Positions 47,441 to 59,263 are shown, counted from the stretch's first letter. The stretch is 64,000 nt of DNA from Cavia porcellus (GCF_034190915.1 NW_026947509.1:34046767-34110766), one strand, 5' to 3'. Notes: a model not told the origin generated them from the sequence alone. Translations and numbers: made by a program.

Positions 47441-47816
47441 GTGTGATTCACTTATTTAAAAAAGTCTTGAATAGAGAAACCCAGAGGTAGAAATACAGGA
47501 GCAACTCCAAGGTCTAAGAGGATGGGGCCTACTGGTAGCAACTCCTTATGGAATACAGAATTTCTTTTTGGAGTGACAAATGTTCTGGAGTTAGATCAAG
47601 GCACTGCTGTATAACATTGTGAGAATACTAATGTCATTGAACTGTAGACTTTAAAATGGTGAATTTGAGATTATGAGAACTTTATCTCAATTTTTTAAAT
47701 TTCAAATTTTTTGCCATAACCTAACCTCTTACCAAAGTATCAGAATAAAAAGATGATTCCAATTATAAATAGTAAGTCATTTTTATAAAGTGGGCACCTG
47801 GTCTATAAGAACACTA

Positions 47817-47817
<1 letters not shown>

Positions 47818-47864
<47 letters not shown>
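47818..47864 (+). repeat. (TG)n microsatellite
   Basis: About 47 bp of almost pure TG repeat, immediately 5' of an antisense SINE composite. Confidence 0.95.
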
Positions 47865-47865
<1 letters not shown>

Positions 47866-47867
<2 letters not shown>

Positions 47868-48012
47868 AGGATTTAACTCCAGCACTGAGCTCTGGCTGTT
47901 TCTACCTCATCCTGACACAGGATCTCACTTAAGTTCCAAAGCTGGCCTTGACCATGCCCTCCTCCTATCTGAGGAACCAGGATTACAGGCAGGTGCCACC
48001 TTTCCCAGCAAA
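47866..48012 (-). repeat. B1-ID composite SINE, antisense, degraded
   Basis: 'gctgaggatttaactccagc' (ID side) then 'tctcacttaagttccaaagc', 'ctgaggaaccaggattacag' and 'gcaggtgccacctttcccag' (B1 side) in antisense order. The fused B1-ID form is known in several non-murine rodent families. Confidence 0.55.
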
Positions 48013-49145
48013 ACACTGTCTCTTTACACACTCTTGTTTAAAGTTGTCTCTTCCTCTGTCTTCCTCTTCTCAATGCCCTCCCCATAATAACAGTATGTGA
48101 TATTTCAGTAGCAGAGGGTGGACAGAAGAATAGTAATTCTCAAGTTACCAAGAGCCATTCCTCACTTCTCAACATTCTATAAGCTTACTTTTCAACAAGA
48201 CTTCAAAACATACTAAAAACTACTAAAACCAGATCTCAGGTGTTTCTGGAAAAAGGAGAAAATCCCCATCAAAATAAGCATGTATTAAATACAAGGCAAC
48301 AAGCAATTCTTCAAGGAAAACAAACTGTACACTATTAAAAAAGAAATGACACAATTGTTTAAACTTAATGTCACAGTGATCTCTGAAAATGAGAAGCATT
48401 AGAGAACATTTATTAGAATAAAGATAATTCATGATCAATTAAAAACTTTTTAAATAAATTAATAGGAATGTTTCCAACCATAAGAATAATACAGCTAAAA
48501 AAAAAAAAAAAAAAGAATACAGCTATTCTCCTCCTAAGTGAGAAGCAGGAAGGGAGGTAAAGCGCAAGGTGGGCCCTGGACCCTCCACAAGACAGGCATT
48601 ATGATGATTCAAATCTCAGAAGCCCCCACAAGTTACACAGTCCTAGGATGCTCCTCCAGGCCTGGCTAGAATAGTGCCAGAGATATGTCCCTCCTTTCTC
48701 TCTAGTGCCAAAGTACATTTTATTTTAAAAGCAAAAACTCACTTATTTAATCCTCCACCTCAATGCTTCTCAAAATCCAAGCTCATGCGAATGCCTGGGG
48801 GACCCCAATCAAATGCAGATTCTCAGCAGCAGTCCTAGAGCAGAGCCTGGATCTGCAGGGAAGGTGCATGGACCACACTTGGAGCTGCGAGCATCTGGGA
48901 AATCATGCCCAACACCACGTGCATATCAGAAAGGACCAGCAGAGGCCCAGAGCCAACAGATCCAGCAGGTGAGGCTCAACCTCCTCACTTCCAAAACAAC
49001 CAGATCTCACCCACAGGACCCGAGACCAGTGTGTTGCAGACAGTGAGGCCTTGCTCTACCTAGGGTCCCAGATAAATAAATGACTGTGCTCCAAGAAGCA
49101 TCAAAGTATCCGCTTGTCTCAGAGTTCTGCCAAAGAGAAGAGGTG

Positions 49146-49462
49146 CTATGGTTTGAACATGTGCACTTCAAATTTCATGCATTGCCATGTATACAAGTAC
49201 TGGTAGGTGATGTGCTAGGAGGGTTCCCCTCCCTTCTGGGGGAGGCTCAGCATGGCAGGCGGCACTCTGTACCTTGACCCCCACCCTGCCCAGGAGGACA
49301 CAGAGGTCCACACCTCCAGAAGACATAGTCCTCACCAGCCAGCTGAACCTGCCAGCTCCTTGACCTCTGACCTCCCAGACTCCAGTGCCCAGCGACTGTA
49401 CTTCCCTTCCTTATAAATTGCCTAATCCAGGGCAGCAGCACCAACCAGACCCAGATGCTGGG
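49146..49462 (+). mobile_element. MaLR-type LTR relic, sense
   Basis: 'gctatggtttgaacatgtgc', 'cttataaattgcctaatcca' and 'gggcagcagcaccaaccaga' match the ends of MST/MLT-type MaLR LTRs. Non-coding. Confidence 0.5.
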
Positions 49463-50899
49463 TTTCGAGGCTGCCATCTGCCTACAGCAGTGCCCAAGGA
49501 GAGGGTACCCCGCCAAGGCTGATGGGACGTTGTTTCAGCCTCTGCTCATGCTGCACCATCTCCACTGCAGGGAGGACAGGGAGCTTCTGAACGTGGAGGT
49601 CAGAAGCGCCTTCCATCCAGCCTTCTCTTTGCCCTCCTCACTTCTCTGATCAGGCTGCACTTCTTCCCAGGTGGTCCTTGGGAACTGCCCCGCTCTGCCA
49701 CACTCACTGTCCATGCCACCCCCACCTCCGGGGCCCCTCAGGAGAATCAGCCCTCTCGAGCTTAGTTACCATTCAGCTCCTCTGCTTCAGAAGGACTGAG
49801 CACCTGGTCCCTCAATCAGTTTCTCCCTTCTGCAACTTGGATGCAGACTGATGTCCTCCATTCCTGACACCTGGCACTACGCCGCGTCGTCGTGAAGGAG
49901 CAGCATGGGTGCATGGGTGCCTTTCCTGATGTGGCCTACATCCTGAACCTACTGCTTTTGTTTTCACTGCTCGTGTCTGCGAGAAATCTTTGCTCCTGAA
50001 GCTGAACTCATCCCATTTGTCGTCTTATACCCATCCCTTTGGGCTGAACTGCTACTATCCTCTCCCGCAGCTGTACTTGACAATTTTTCTAGTGACACAA
50101 GTAGTCCCCTTTTGGCTTTAAAAGGACTTATCATTTCTCTGATCACCGCGAACAACTATTCATGGTGCTGCTGCTCACGTGAATGGCAAGAGGCCTTTAA
50201 GACAAGGGCAGAGCCAAGGATATGGGGTGAGAAGCAGACTGAATGAGTACCCAGGAAGGTGGAGGCCAACCCAGAGAGAGACAGTGGACAGCGGGCCTCT
50301 ATCCCATTTTCCCTGCTTCCAAATAACACTGCTAGAGCTGCCTTTGCAAGATCTATCTCTAACCTGATCAAAAGATCTAAAACTATGGGAAATCATCTAG
50401 AACTCTTAACTTTTGTTATATTAACACATATTAATCGTACAGGTCAATGGGAGTCACTACGATATTACCATACACACATACACAGCCTGTTAATCATGTC
50501 CACTCTCCTACCCTACCCCACACACTTCCTTCCTAATCCCTAATTTTTCCTTTCTTCCTTTTTTTTGTTTTTTTTGGAGGGGAGGTTTCTCACATCTAAA
50601 AAAAAACTAAGTGGTGTTTATCATTCTGTGTCTGGCATAGTACACTTAATGTGACATTGTCCAGGTCCATCCATTTTCCTGCAAATGACACGACTTCATT
50701 CTTCTTTATGGTTGAATAATACTCCATATCATATTTGTGTCATCTGTGCATCTGCTGATGGCCACCAAAGCTAACTCCATACCTTAGCCTAGTAGATGTT
50801 GCCAGATTAAACATGGCTGTGCAAGTGTCTCTTCTGTATGCTGACATCATTTCCTTTGGATGCATACTCTGGAATGAGAGGACTATTGCAGCATATTCT

Positions 50900-50943
<44 letters not shown>

Positions 50944-50956
50944 TGTGTGTCTGTGT

Positions 50957-51032
50957 TTCTCATGCTGGAGACTGAATTCAGGACCTCAAGCATTCTAGGT
51001 AAGCACCCTACCGTCAGCTACATCTCTAGCCC
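50957..51032 (-). repeat. ID-like SINE, antisense, degraded
   Basis: 'ctggagactgaattcaggac', 'agcattctaggtaagcaccc', 'agctacatctctagcccc', antisense ID order. Confidence 0.65.
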
Positions 51033-51110
51033 CTATTTTTAGATTTTTGAGGAAATTCGATACTGTTTTCCAAAGTAGTTTTATTAATTTATATCCCACC
51101 GACAGTGTAT

Positions 51111-51125
51111 AAGAGTTGCATTCCA
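51111..51125 (+). repeat. 5' target-site duplication of HAL1-like LINE
   Basis: aagagttgcattcca. An identical copy stands at 54269-54283, after the A-rich end. In the rest of the antisense L1 the split reads continuously once the insertion is removed. Confidence 0.93.
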
Positions 51126-51145
51126 GAGAACATGGCGGACAGATA
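51126..51145 (+). promoter_or_regulatory. YY1-like motif at HAL1 5' end
   Basis: The first bases, gagaacatggcggacagata, hold ACATGGCGG, close to the YY1 core (AAGATGGCGG) placed at the start of L1 5' UTRs. The copy at 63609 has acatggtgg at the same place, with the core changed. A role in start-site choice is inferred. Confidence 0.5.
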
Positions 51146-51878
51146 GCAGCAGCTATGGAGGCTCTCTGAAAGACCCAGCTTAGAATCCAGGAATGGTGTG
51201 GAGTGAGGAATCCTAAACAAGAGAGGAGATATGCCTGCTGACCCAAGAATGAACTGGGCTGAGAGAAACCAACTGGGAATGCAATCCTGGTGCTATAACA
51301 GGAACAGATAAAGCCTCAGCATGGAAGCTGGAGCCTGCACCATTGGAAACCGCGATTTGGGTTTCCTGCCACCGCGGCTGCATCTGAATCGGCTCAGCAG
51401 GGAGACAGACGCGCGAAAGCTCTGAGAACAGGAATCGGTGAACGGAGTTGAGAGCAGGACGGGCGGGGAGCCGTGCATCGACCTGCGGTGAGTGAGAGAA
51501 ACTGGGACTCTTCCACGATCTAGGAGGCTCCAACAGAGGACATACTGGGACCGGGCAGAATTGCCAGAACAGGGCGCTGTAGTGACTTCAGTCATATATA
51601 CCCCTCTCAAGCGGGACTGGTGAGCAGTGCCTAGCCTACGTGACGCTGCTGGCTGAGACCCAGTAGGCTAGCACAACCCAGGTCCCAGTGCCTGAAGGTG
51701 CACCCTAGCGGTGAAGCCCTTGGTAGGTTGACCTGGAGGGACAGGCCCCCACATAGGCTGCCTGGTCCGTAACTCCCTGGTGCACTGCAGTGGGCGGGAA
51801 CAATTGAATCAGACTGTGGCCAACAGGGAAGGAAGCTGGGCTTCCTATATACACTTGCATATATAAGGAACAAAGAAT

Positions 51879-52925
51879 ATGGGAAGAGGGAGCAACAAGA
51901 AAGGCCCCTCGGCCCCCAAACCTGAGAAACAGGCAATAGCGGACACCGCACCAATAGACATAAAGCGCTATCTCCAGAGCCTCATAGACGAGTTCAGGAA
52001 TGAAGTTATTAATGACCTGAAGCTAGAAATAAGCAGAATAGTTAGAGAAATGCTAAGCACTGCCCAAGAAAAAACAGATGGTGGAATGGAAGAACAGAAA
52101 AAGAGGGGAGAATTGTTTGATGGAGAAAAACAGAGAAAACATAGAATACATGAAGCAGGTTCAAAGAGATTACCAGGAAACTAAAAACTTTATCGAAAAC
52201 TAGCATAACAGCTTGAAAGAAACTAAGGATAGATTATCTGAACTGGAGGGCAGATTTGTAATATGGGAGCATGAAATGAAAAACTTCTTAAAAATAACAA
52301 AGAAACAAACAGCAATAATACAAAGACTATAAGATGATAAGAGGATCCATAACTTAAGAACATAAAAGAAGAAGTAGGGACACAAACAAATGGACTACAA
52401 AAGCTACTCGCAGAAATAATCCAGGAGAATTTTCCTAATTTAGCAAAAAGTAAAGATACTCAGATGTATGAAGCATTCAGGACCCCAGCCACCTACAACC
52501 CAAACAGAGCTACACCCAGACATATGATAATCAAAATACCAGAAATCCAATATAAGAACAGAATATTAAAAGCCATCAGAGACAAGAAACAGATCACTTA
52601 TAAGGGAACACCCATCAGAATTACAGCAGACTTCTTGGCACAAACCATCAAATCACGAAGAGCATGGGGGGAAATAATTCAAGCTTTGAAAGATAATAAC
52701 CTCCAGCCAAGATTGATATATCCTGCACAACTGTCCCTAGAAATTGATGGAAAAACAAGGTGCTTCCAGAATAAAGAGGAACTAGGGGAATATACAAACC
52801 ACCAATTCAACTCTACAGAGAATACTGCAGGATATTCTAAAAAAGAAAAATACGAAGAACCCAGAAATAGTGGCAGAGAGGCCACAATGAATGGAGCAGA
52901 AAACAAAATGAAGGAGACAAACTGA
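51879..52925 (+). pseudogene. L1-type ORF1 relic in HAL1-like element
   Basis: ORF1 of L1-like elements encodes an RNA-binding coiled-coil trimer that packages element RNA. Visible here: a start at 51879 (MGRGSNKKG), a charged alpha-helical part, then a break: a frame change near 52110-52120 and stops near 52200 and 52330 to 52370. The C-terminal part is open again at 52464-52925 with 'TPRHMIIKIP', 'TYKGTPIRITADF' and 'LQPRLIYPAQLSLEI', the conserved L1 ORF1 C-terminal order. After that the tail (near EYTNHQ) is unlike standard L1. About 349 codons would be the undamaged length. The two open ends share a reading frame, with shifts in between. Not functional in this copy. Confidence 0.82.
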
Positions 52926-54268
52926 CAACGAATGACAGAAAAAAGAGCTCAACAGAAATGAGGCAGAGAAGACTGGATGATAGGAACAGCTATTTTGGAG
53001 AAAACGACGTCATAATAGGTAATGCTGATTTAGTATCATCTTGTTTTGAAGTCTCATCAAGCTTTTGCTCTTCTGTCTCCATTGGTCTTAGCATGTTGTA
53101 TCTTATTGGATTTTATTATATGTGATAATATAAACAAAAACTTTTATAGACAAAGAGATTATACAGAAACCATTGTTCATTTTCTGTTAGTTGATTCTAA
53201 ATACTCTGTAATACTGTCATTCTCTTGAATGGTTTTACATTGTTTTGATATATTTGATGCTACAGTATATGAAGTTATACTCAAAGATTTCAAGGAAAGA
53301 GACAATATGGTAACTACTTTTATGTCGGGATTATCTTGTGGTAAAACACTATTTTGCTTAAATGGTTATGTTTTTTTCTGCGCTGTTTTGTTGTTATGCC
53401 CTCTTTTATCTCAATCTCCATTTTATTATTTACTTTTTTATTTTTATCCTTTTAATTAAGGGAAAAATAAATAAAAAATAGCAGGATATATTATAGTAAC
53501 CCACTTTGATTTGCTATTAACTTGATTTGAAGCCCTGTATTGCTCTCACCATCTTGTTTTGATTGATGTTCCTCTATTCTGTTTTGCTTGATAGTACCAG
53601 GTTCGAAAGTATAGGCAACAGCTGTGAAGATAGTGGGATTCATTATGACACCCATTCTGGTTGACTATTATCTACTTTTGAAGACCTGTTATGTCTCCAA
53701 TGTTTTGGTTTTGTTGGTTTCGTTCTTTACTGTTTTGTTCAATATTATTATAACTGATGATATAGGCAATTCTATTAGAGATAGCGGGAGGCATTGTGGT
53801 AACCATTGTTGATCACCTTGTATTATTGTTTTTACATTATCTATTATGTCCACCCTTTTGATTTGACCGACTCTGTTCTGTTATGTCACATTTGGTTTTA
53901 CTCTCTTCCAAAAAAAGTAATAAGAACTGTGGGAGCAATAAAACCCAAAATGTGTAATAGTCATTTTACAAAAGAGAGGAAAAGAAAGTGCTCTAAACGA
54001 TATAACTGCATGTATATTTAAGTGTATAAGATAGACAATGATATTACTGAGTTTTGTTGGATCATTGAACAGAACTGTTTGGTCTCACTGTTTGAATGTC
54101 CACTATATAAGCTTTAATTTTGTAACTTGAACAAATATTTCTAAGATGACAATATGTAATCCATTAACTAGTGATTTCCTGTTTATTTTTTTTCTGAAAT
54201 TCTGTATAACTTGTACCCTTTTTCTGCTTTTTTTTTCTTTTTCTCCTTAAATAAAATTTTTTAAAAAA
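52926..54268 (+). other. Modular 3' region of HAL1-like element
   Basis: No coding frame. T-rich, with diverged repeat modules whose landmarks (a 'gtaacc/gcagcc/gacacc'-type box followed by an 'aagtcctgt'-type box and a TTTTGATTG-type box) start near 53011, 53157, 53302, 53489, 53638 and 53792. Spacing is roughly 145-190 bp. Comparable modules occur in the tails of the composite elements at 25107 and 42999. Divergence between modules is high, so boundaries are approximate. Confidence 0.65.
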
Positions 54269-54283
54269 AAGAGTTGCATTCCA
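54269..54283 (+). repeat. 3' target-site duplication of HAL1-like LINE
   Basis: aagagttgcattcca, identical to 51111-51125. The antisense L1 resumes with 'cattcttgccagtgtttgtt'. Confidence 0.93.
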
Positions 54284-54760
54284 CATTCTTGCCAGTGTTT
54301 GTTATTTTCTAGTTTTTTTTAAAAATAAAAATAACTTTAACTCAGTTGAAATGGAATCTCATTATAGTTTTGATTTGCATTTCTCTGATGGCTAATGATA
54401 TGGAACACATTTTCATATATTTATTGACCATTTGGGTTTCCTCTCAAGAGAAATGTCTGTTAAGATCATTTGATCACTTTTACATTGGATTATTTGGGTT
54501 TTTGAGATTCTGGATCTTAATCTTCTGTCAGATAAGCAGCTACCTGCAAGGCTTTTCTCCCGCCCTCACACTGCCTCTGTCTCCTTACTGTCAGCCGTTC
54601 TCTTCGCTGTGGAGAAGCTTTCTAGTTTGATAAAATCCCACTTGCCAATGCTTTTGTTTCCTGAGATTTTAGAGTCCTGGCCACAAAAACTGCTGCCTGT
54701 ACCAATATCTTAATATCCCCCCATGTTTTCTAGTCTTTTAAACTTAATGTTACCATATTA
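54284..54760 (-). mobile_element. Antisense L1, continuation after insertion
   Basis: 'gatttgcatttctctgatgg', 'atatttattgaccatttggg', 'agcaaggcttttctcccgcc'-like text and 'gtggagaagctttctagttt', antisense L1. Continues the L1 that is broken at 51125. Confidence 0.8.
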
Positions 54761-56850
54761 TTAAAAAGAAAAACCATAATGCAGAAAACACAGAATCCAG
54801 TCAACAGATTCCCAAGTACCTGCAGAGACATTAACACTTTCTGATTTAAAACCTGTGAACTCAAGACTGCCAGGCTGGGTTATTGAGTGGATTGCAGAGT
54901 GAGGCACTGCCCCACAGAGTCCACATGCTGTCCAGGGAGGAGAAGACTTCTGCGTCCAGGACATGGGCTCCTTGCAAGGCAGGAGCAGCATCTGTCTCGA
55001 GGTCCAGTGATGCTGCTGTGTGAGGCTGGCAAGCTGCAGCTGACAGCGTGAACCCCACTGGTTCTCTAAGTAAAGCTCCGCCGGTACACAGCTGTGCTCC
55101 TGTGCTCCCACACTGTCTGTGGCTGCTTCCATGTGACAACAGCTATGCTGAGTAGAGTGGCAGACTCTGACACTGGCCTCAAACATGTGCTGCGTCACCC
55201 TTTATAGAAAAAGCTCACAGGCATCTGCTCCAGACGGTTCCAGTGCTCCCCAAACTGCAGGGGCTTTCCCTTTCTCACGGGCACGTGTGCCCAGGGCCTT
55301 GCTCCTGAAACCTGGCCTGGCTTCCTCAGAGCTCCAGCTGTCATGGCTGTGCACCCCGCTGCTGTGTCATTGTCCTGCCAACCTTCAGTGACATCCTGCA
55401 CTGGTTCGTTTTCCTACTGCTCTCAAACTCTACCTCTGACTCTCCACTGTGTCTTTTCCTAATTAAACACTTTTCCCATGGAAAGACCACTGAGGCAAGG
55501 CCTTTTAAGTATGGTCCTCTTTGACTGTGTCCTTCTGTCACAGGAAAAGGGAATACTTCTGGCAGCAGCCATTCCACCCAGACTGGCTCTGGGTAGAAGG
55601 TGACGCAGAGCAAGCTCTCAGATGACGATGCTGACCAGGAGCGTGAGCAAGACACAAACCAAGCCATCCCGCAGCACAACTCTGCCTACCACAGGTCACG
55701 GTTCCATATCTGGACGACTCAAAGACCTACACAGGGCAACTCAAACACTTTACATCAGTATTTTATGACTCCCCTGAGTAACTGTCAGAAGCCAACTCAA
55801 GAGCTAGGAAAAGTAAATTTGAGTTACTACATGATCCTGGCCAAATGGTGGCTCTCAGTCATCACTGCTAAGAAGAATAATCGTAACGCCTGGTATTTTG
55901 TGAGCACTTACATGTCTCTTTGCTCTAAGTATTTTATGTATAAAATAGTATCTTATCTATAAAACAGCTATATATTTCACCAAACCATCTCCATGAAGTT
56001 AAGGAGGATGAACTTGTTTCTAGCAAATCATCCTAAAAGATTAATTGGAGTTTCCCAGCACAAGTAAGCTACTCTATCCTTAAATGACACATCCTTTAGT
56101 TCAGACATTTCAGTTTGAATTACCGAGATCTGAAGGCATGTTTACAGCAGTCAAGAGTCTAAAGTATGTGATCCCAGAGCTGGCAATAATGAAGAAGGTA
56201 AGATGACTGGTAAAAATAGCCTTGTGCATATAACAATCTTGCAGAAAGCTGACCAAGGTAGTAGATAAACCTCGCCCGCCATACTACCCTGGGTGGAGGC
56301 CCCAAAGGCCTTGCCTTCCATCATTAAGGGCCTTCCAAGGCAAGCCAAGAAACCAAACAGTTCTAAGAAATCGTAATTCCACTGGAATTGAGAACCATCC
56401 AAAATGATAGTGGTTATATAAGAGATTGGATTAAACATAATCTAACATGATGGATGCATATTTAAAGAAGAACTCAGAAGACCAAACTTTAAAACAATTA
56501 ACTGAAGGAAAATTTGGTTGTCAAAGGAAACACTAGACCACTAACTGCACTAGACCAATTTCATGTGACCATAAGGAGGTCTGGAACAGCCACTGAAAAT
56601 GAGGGATTAAATGTGCACCTTGATGTTTGGTTTGTTTAATTTAGATCAAGAGCAGCACTCCTATCAGCACTTCTTTTATCCGTTTAGACTCAAATTATTT
56701 TGCTGTTCTGTGCCAGTCTCTTCCAAAATACACATACTTCTGTCTGCCCTCGCTGCAACATTAGTCTCTGCACAGAGCTAAGTCAACTGGTAATGTCACA
56801 ACAGACCTCTTAGAAACTACAGAGCAATTGTCTCTGTTTATCTACCCTCC
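54761..56850. other. Non-repetitive stretch, no gene recognised
   Basis: Includes a 145-codon minus-strand frame (54761-55198) and another at 55341-55679 without splice context or recognisable domain. No SINE recognised. Confidence 0.3.
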
Positions 56851-56858
56851 TTCAATGA

Positions 56859-56897
56859 GACTGCTCAGCGGACTGCTCGGACTGCTCGGACTGCTCG
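56859..56897 (+). repeat. 9-bp short tandem repeat
   Basis: About four copies of a 'ggactgctc' unit in a row, the first slightly different (gactgctcagc). Confidence 0.9.
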
Positions 56898-57105
56898 CTG
56901 TAAGCTAAGTGAGATAATCCTGCCGTGAGAGAAATTCAGACCTCGCTAAGACAGAGCCTAACTACTTTATTCCCACTTTCTCCTCCCAGTCCAAGGTAGG
57001 AGCTCTCAGATACACGTGGGACAAGTGAAGGGGTCCATAGCACTGCAGGTTTCCAGTAGATGTCAATGTAGCAAGTAGATTTCAGTCTGTCCTGCTGCTT
57101 TGATT

Positions 57106-57365
57106 TAGATCAAGAATGACCCCCTGATTCTCATGCCCTTTAGAAGGTAACTGGGTCACAGGGCACTGCAGCCGACTTGCTGCCAGGTGGTACAGCCTCA
57201 TGACAGGTGGGCGGGAAGCGACTCTTGTCTAGGCTCTTCTCTCCACTCCTGCTTCCTGGCCTCAGCCACCACGCTGTCTCTACCCAGGAGCCAAGCAACC
57301 GTGCACTACATCCACAAGCCAAAATAAACCTCTCCTTTAAATTGCAGCATCAGAAAATAACTAGA
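57106..57365 (+). mobile_element. MaLR-type LTR relic, sense
   Basis: 'agaaggtaactgggtcacag', 'ggcctcagccaccacgctgt', 'gccaaaataaacctctcctt' and 'taaattgcagcatcagaaaa' follow the MST/THE1-like 3' end. Non-coding. Confidence 0.55.
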
Positions 57366-57539
57366 ACCCTTATTATACTTTTTAATATTCAACCAAAAGA
57401 ATATGCTAAAACCTACTGAGTAAACCTTTCACTTGAAATCCATCACTTTGACTAGTCAGGTTCTATTTCACACTGTTTACTGGATTGAGTCCTGCTTTGT
57501 TTGGGTTTTGTTTATATTTTTGTTTGTTTTTCCTGTTTT

Positions 57540-57664
57540 GTGGAGCTGGGAATTGAACCCAGGGAACACTGAGCTGCATGCCCAGGCTGGCCTCAGTCTT
57601 ACAACACTCCCATCCCAGCCTCTCCAGGAGCTGGGGTTACAGGCATACACCACCGCAGCCAGCC
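57540..57664 (-). repeat. B1-ID composite SINE, antisense
   Basis: 'gtggagctgggaattgaacc' (ID box B side, antisense), then 'gcatgcccaggctggcctca', 'gcctctccaggagctggggt', 'ggcatacaccaccgcagcca' (B1 side). One fused SINE. Confidence 0.72.
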
Positions 57665-58869
57665 GGAGTCTAGCACGCTCTCGTCAGTCTCCTTTACTCT
57701 TAGTCACTATGGCTGCACCCACAGAGCTCTTCGCCCCGTTCCCAGTAAAGCTTTGCGGCAGTTCAGCTGTTTAGCATTTAGCCCACCTCCGAAGCCAAGA
57801 CACCCGGAGAATCCTGGGCCCTTGGGTCTCCTTGGCTGTCACCAGTAAAAGCCCTATTTCCAGCTCTCGTGGTTCATCTTCTGCCGTGATTCTTGCTCCT
57901 TATATTGCTGCAGCCAATTCTCTAGCTGGGAGATCAAATGCTGTCTGAACTCCCAGTCCAGCAGCTGCCTCTACTGCTGTTCTTAGTAAGCCAGTCCTCT
58001 GTCACCAGATTAGACAGGACCCACTTCTACATTCCGACTGCCTCCTGGCCTATGGAACACCCGGGCCACAGCAATCTGAGCTCTGCTACCACTGAGCTTA
58101 GATGGCTCTGGCTCTATAATCCTCTGGACTCAGCCTTTGACCCACTGCCCAGGGCCATTGTCTGGTAAGGTTCAAGCTCATTCCCTACCTCCACCATATC
58201 CTGAGGAGTTAGCAGAGCTCTCCAGGTCTAGGACACACAACCCTAAGTAATTTTTTTCTAAGTTCTTTGTTTTCTGGGCTTTTGGTTATTTCAATACAGT
58301 CATCTTCACCAAGATGGTAACTTAAGATATTGTCTAATCCCAAAACATATAATTAAGAGTATAATTTTCTAAATAATGCTAACTTTATGATAGCCATTTA
58401 TAGATAAAATAATTCTCTCTTTGATACATAATAAACATTGAAGAAGTTATATATTCAGGCAATGCAAAGCTGAATTCCAGCTCTATTAGTCTTTAGTTAT
58501 AGCTTCCCTCCATTACATAAAATGCTTAAGGTGAGCCTTGGTTTTCTCAGTCACACAACAAGGATGAAGCTATCAGCAGACTAAGGAATGGTGCAAGGCA
58601 CCAAATAGGGTACCTGGAATGAAGTAAGCACCAACAGTCGCCACCAGCACCTCCAGGGTTTACACACGTGTATTCGTGTTAAAACAAGGAAGGTGACAGG
58701 TAAACGGCTTGAAAAGTACAGAGTGGTCTTCCAGGGGCCTCTCTGTACAGGAGTCCCAGGACCTTGCTCTCCCCAGGGGGCAGGATCTTGAGAATAGGTC
58801 TGGGAGACACAGAAGATGTGCTGCAGTGCCCAGCTAATAGCATGCAGCAAGAGAAGAAAGCCTCAATCC

Positions 58870-59160
58870 CTAAGTTCCTCCCTGAAACCCAATGTCTTCA
58901 TGAGCCTCTCTTGCCAAGTCATTCTCCCTATAAGTCATCTTCACTGTGAAATAAAACAAAACCTCTCTCCTCTGATCTCATTCTTCCTTAGTTCACAGGT
59001 GACCTCCTCTAGGCAACCGTCCCCAACTCTCGTGGAGAGGTGGAGAGATTGGTGCTCACACACCAATGTATGTTTCTGCTTCTGTCCTGTAAACCATACT
59101 ACGAGGGCAAGGCCTAGGACCTGTTCTGTTTACATCTCCAGCCTCTGGAGGGCAGATTAG
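58870..59160 (+). repeat. Possible L2 LINE relic
   Basis: L2-like words such as 'atttctgcttctgtcctgt' and 'tgttctgtttacatctccag'. Weak and by eye. Confidence 0.3.
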
Positions 59161-59263
59161 GGCAGGAGGAATGGAAGATAATAAGCCATGAGGTACCCCT
59201 GCTCTGGGAAGAACCAAAGATCAGTGCTGCCTAGCCATGGGGACATGGTTCTCCTTTGAAAAC

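Larger units (their letters stand above)
50370..51125 (-). mobile_element. Antisense L1, 5' portion before insertion
   Basis: Antisense L1: 'ccaggtccatccattttcct', 'gttgaataatactccatatc', 'tactctggaatgagaggact', 'cagtgtataagagttgcatt'. Includes a (TG)n run (50903-50952) and an antisense ID-like SINE (50957-51032). It stops at the TSD and resumes at 54284, so the HAL1-like insertion at 51126 is younger than this L1. Confidence 0.82.
51126..54268 (+). mobile_element. HAL1-like (half-L1) LINE, full length
   Basis: A 3.14 kb insertion between exact 15-bp TSDs in an antisense L1. Order: a GC-richer 5' UTR (51126-51878), one damaged ORF1 (51879-52925), then a 3' region of about 1.34 kb (52926-54268) ending 'aataaaattttttaaaaaaaa'. 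No reverse-transcriptase/endonuclease ORF2 is present and there is no room for one. HAL1 elements are known as L1 derivatives that keep only ORF1 and depend on L1 for movement; this copy fits that definition. The exact TSD shows a clean, complete insertion. The damaged ORF1 shows this copy has decayed since insertion. A second copy of the 5' end starts at 63609. Confidence 0.85.

Noticed and set aside
47818..47864. (TG)n as a Z-DNA or regulatory site
   Set aside because: Plain microsatellite; nothing around it supports a regulatory role.
52464..52925. ORF1 C-terminal frame as an independent host gene
   Set aside because: It is in the same frame as the start of ORF1, inside a TSD-bounded LINE, and is best explained as a decayed element protein.
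54761..55198. 145-codon minus-strand open frame next to the L1
   Set aside because: No conserved motif, no splice sites; overlapped by a second frame.
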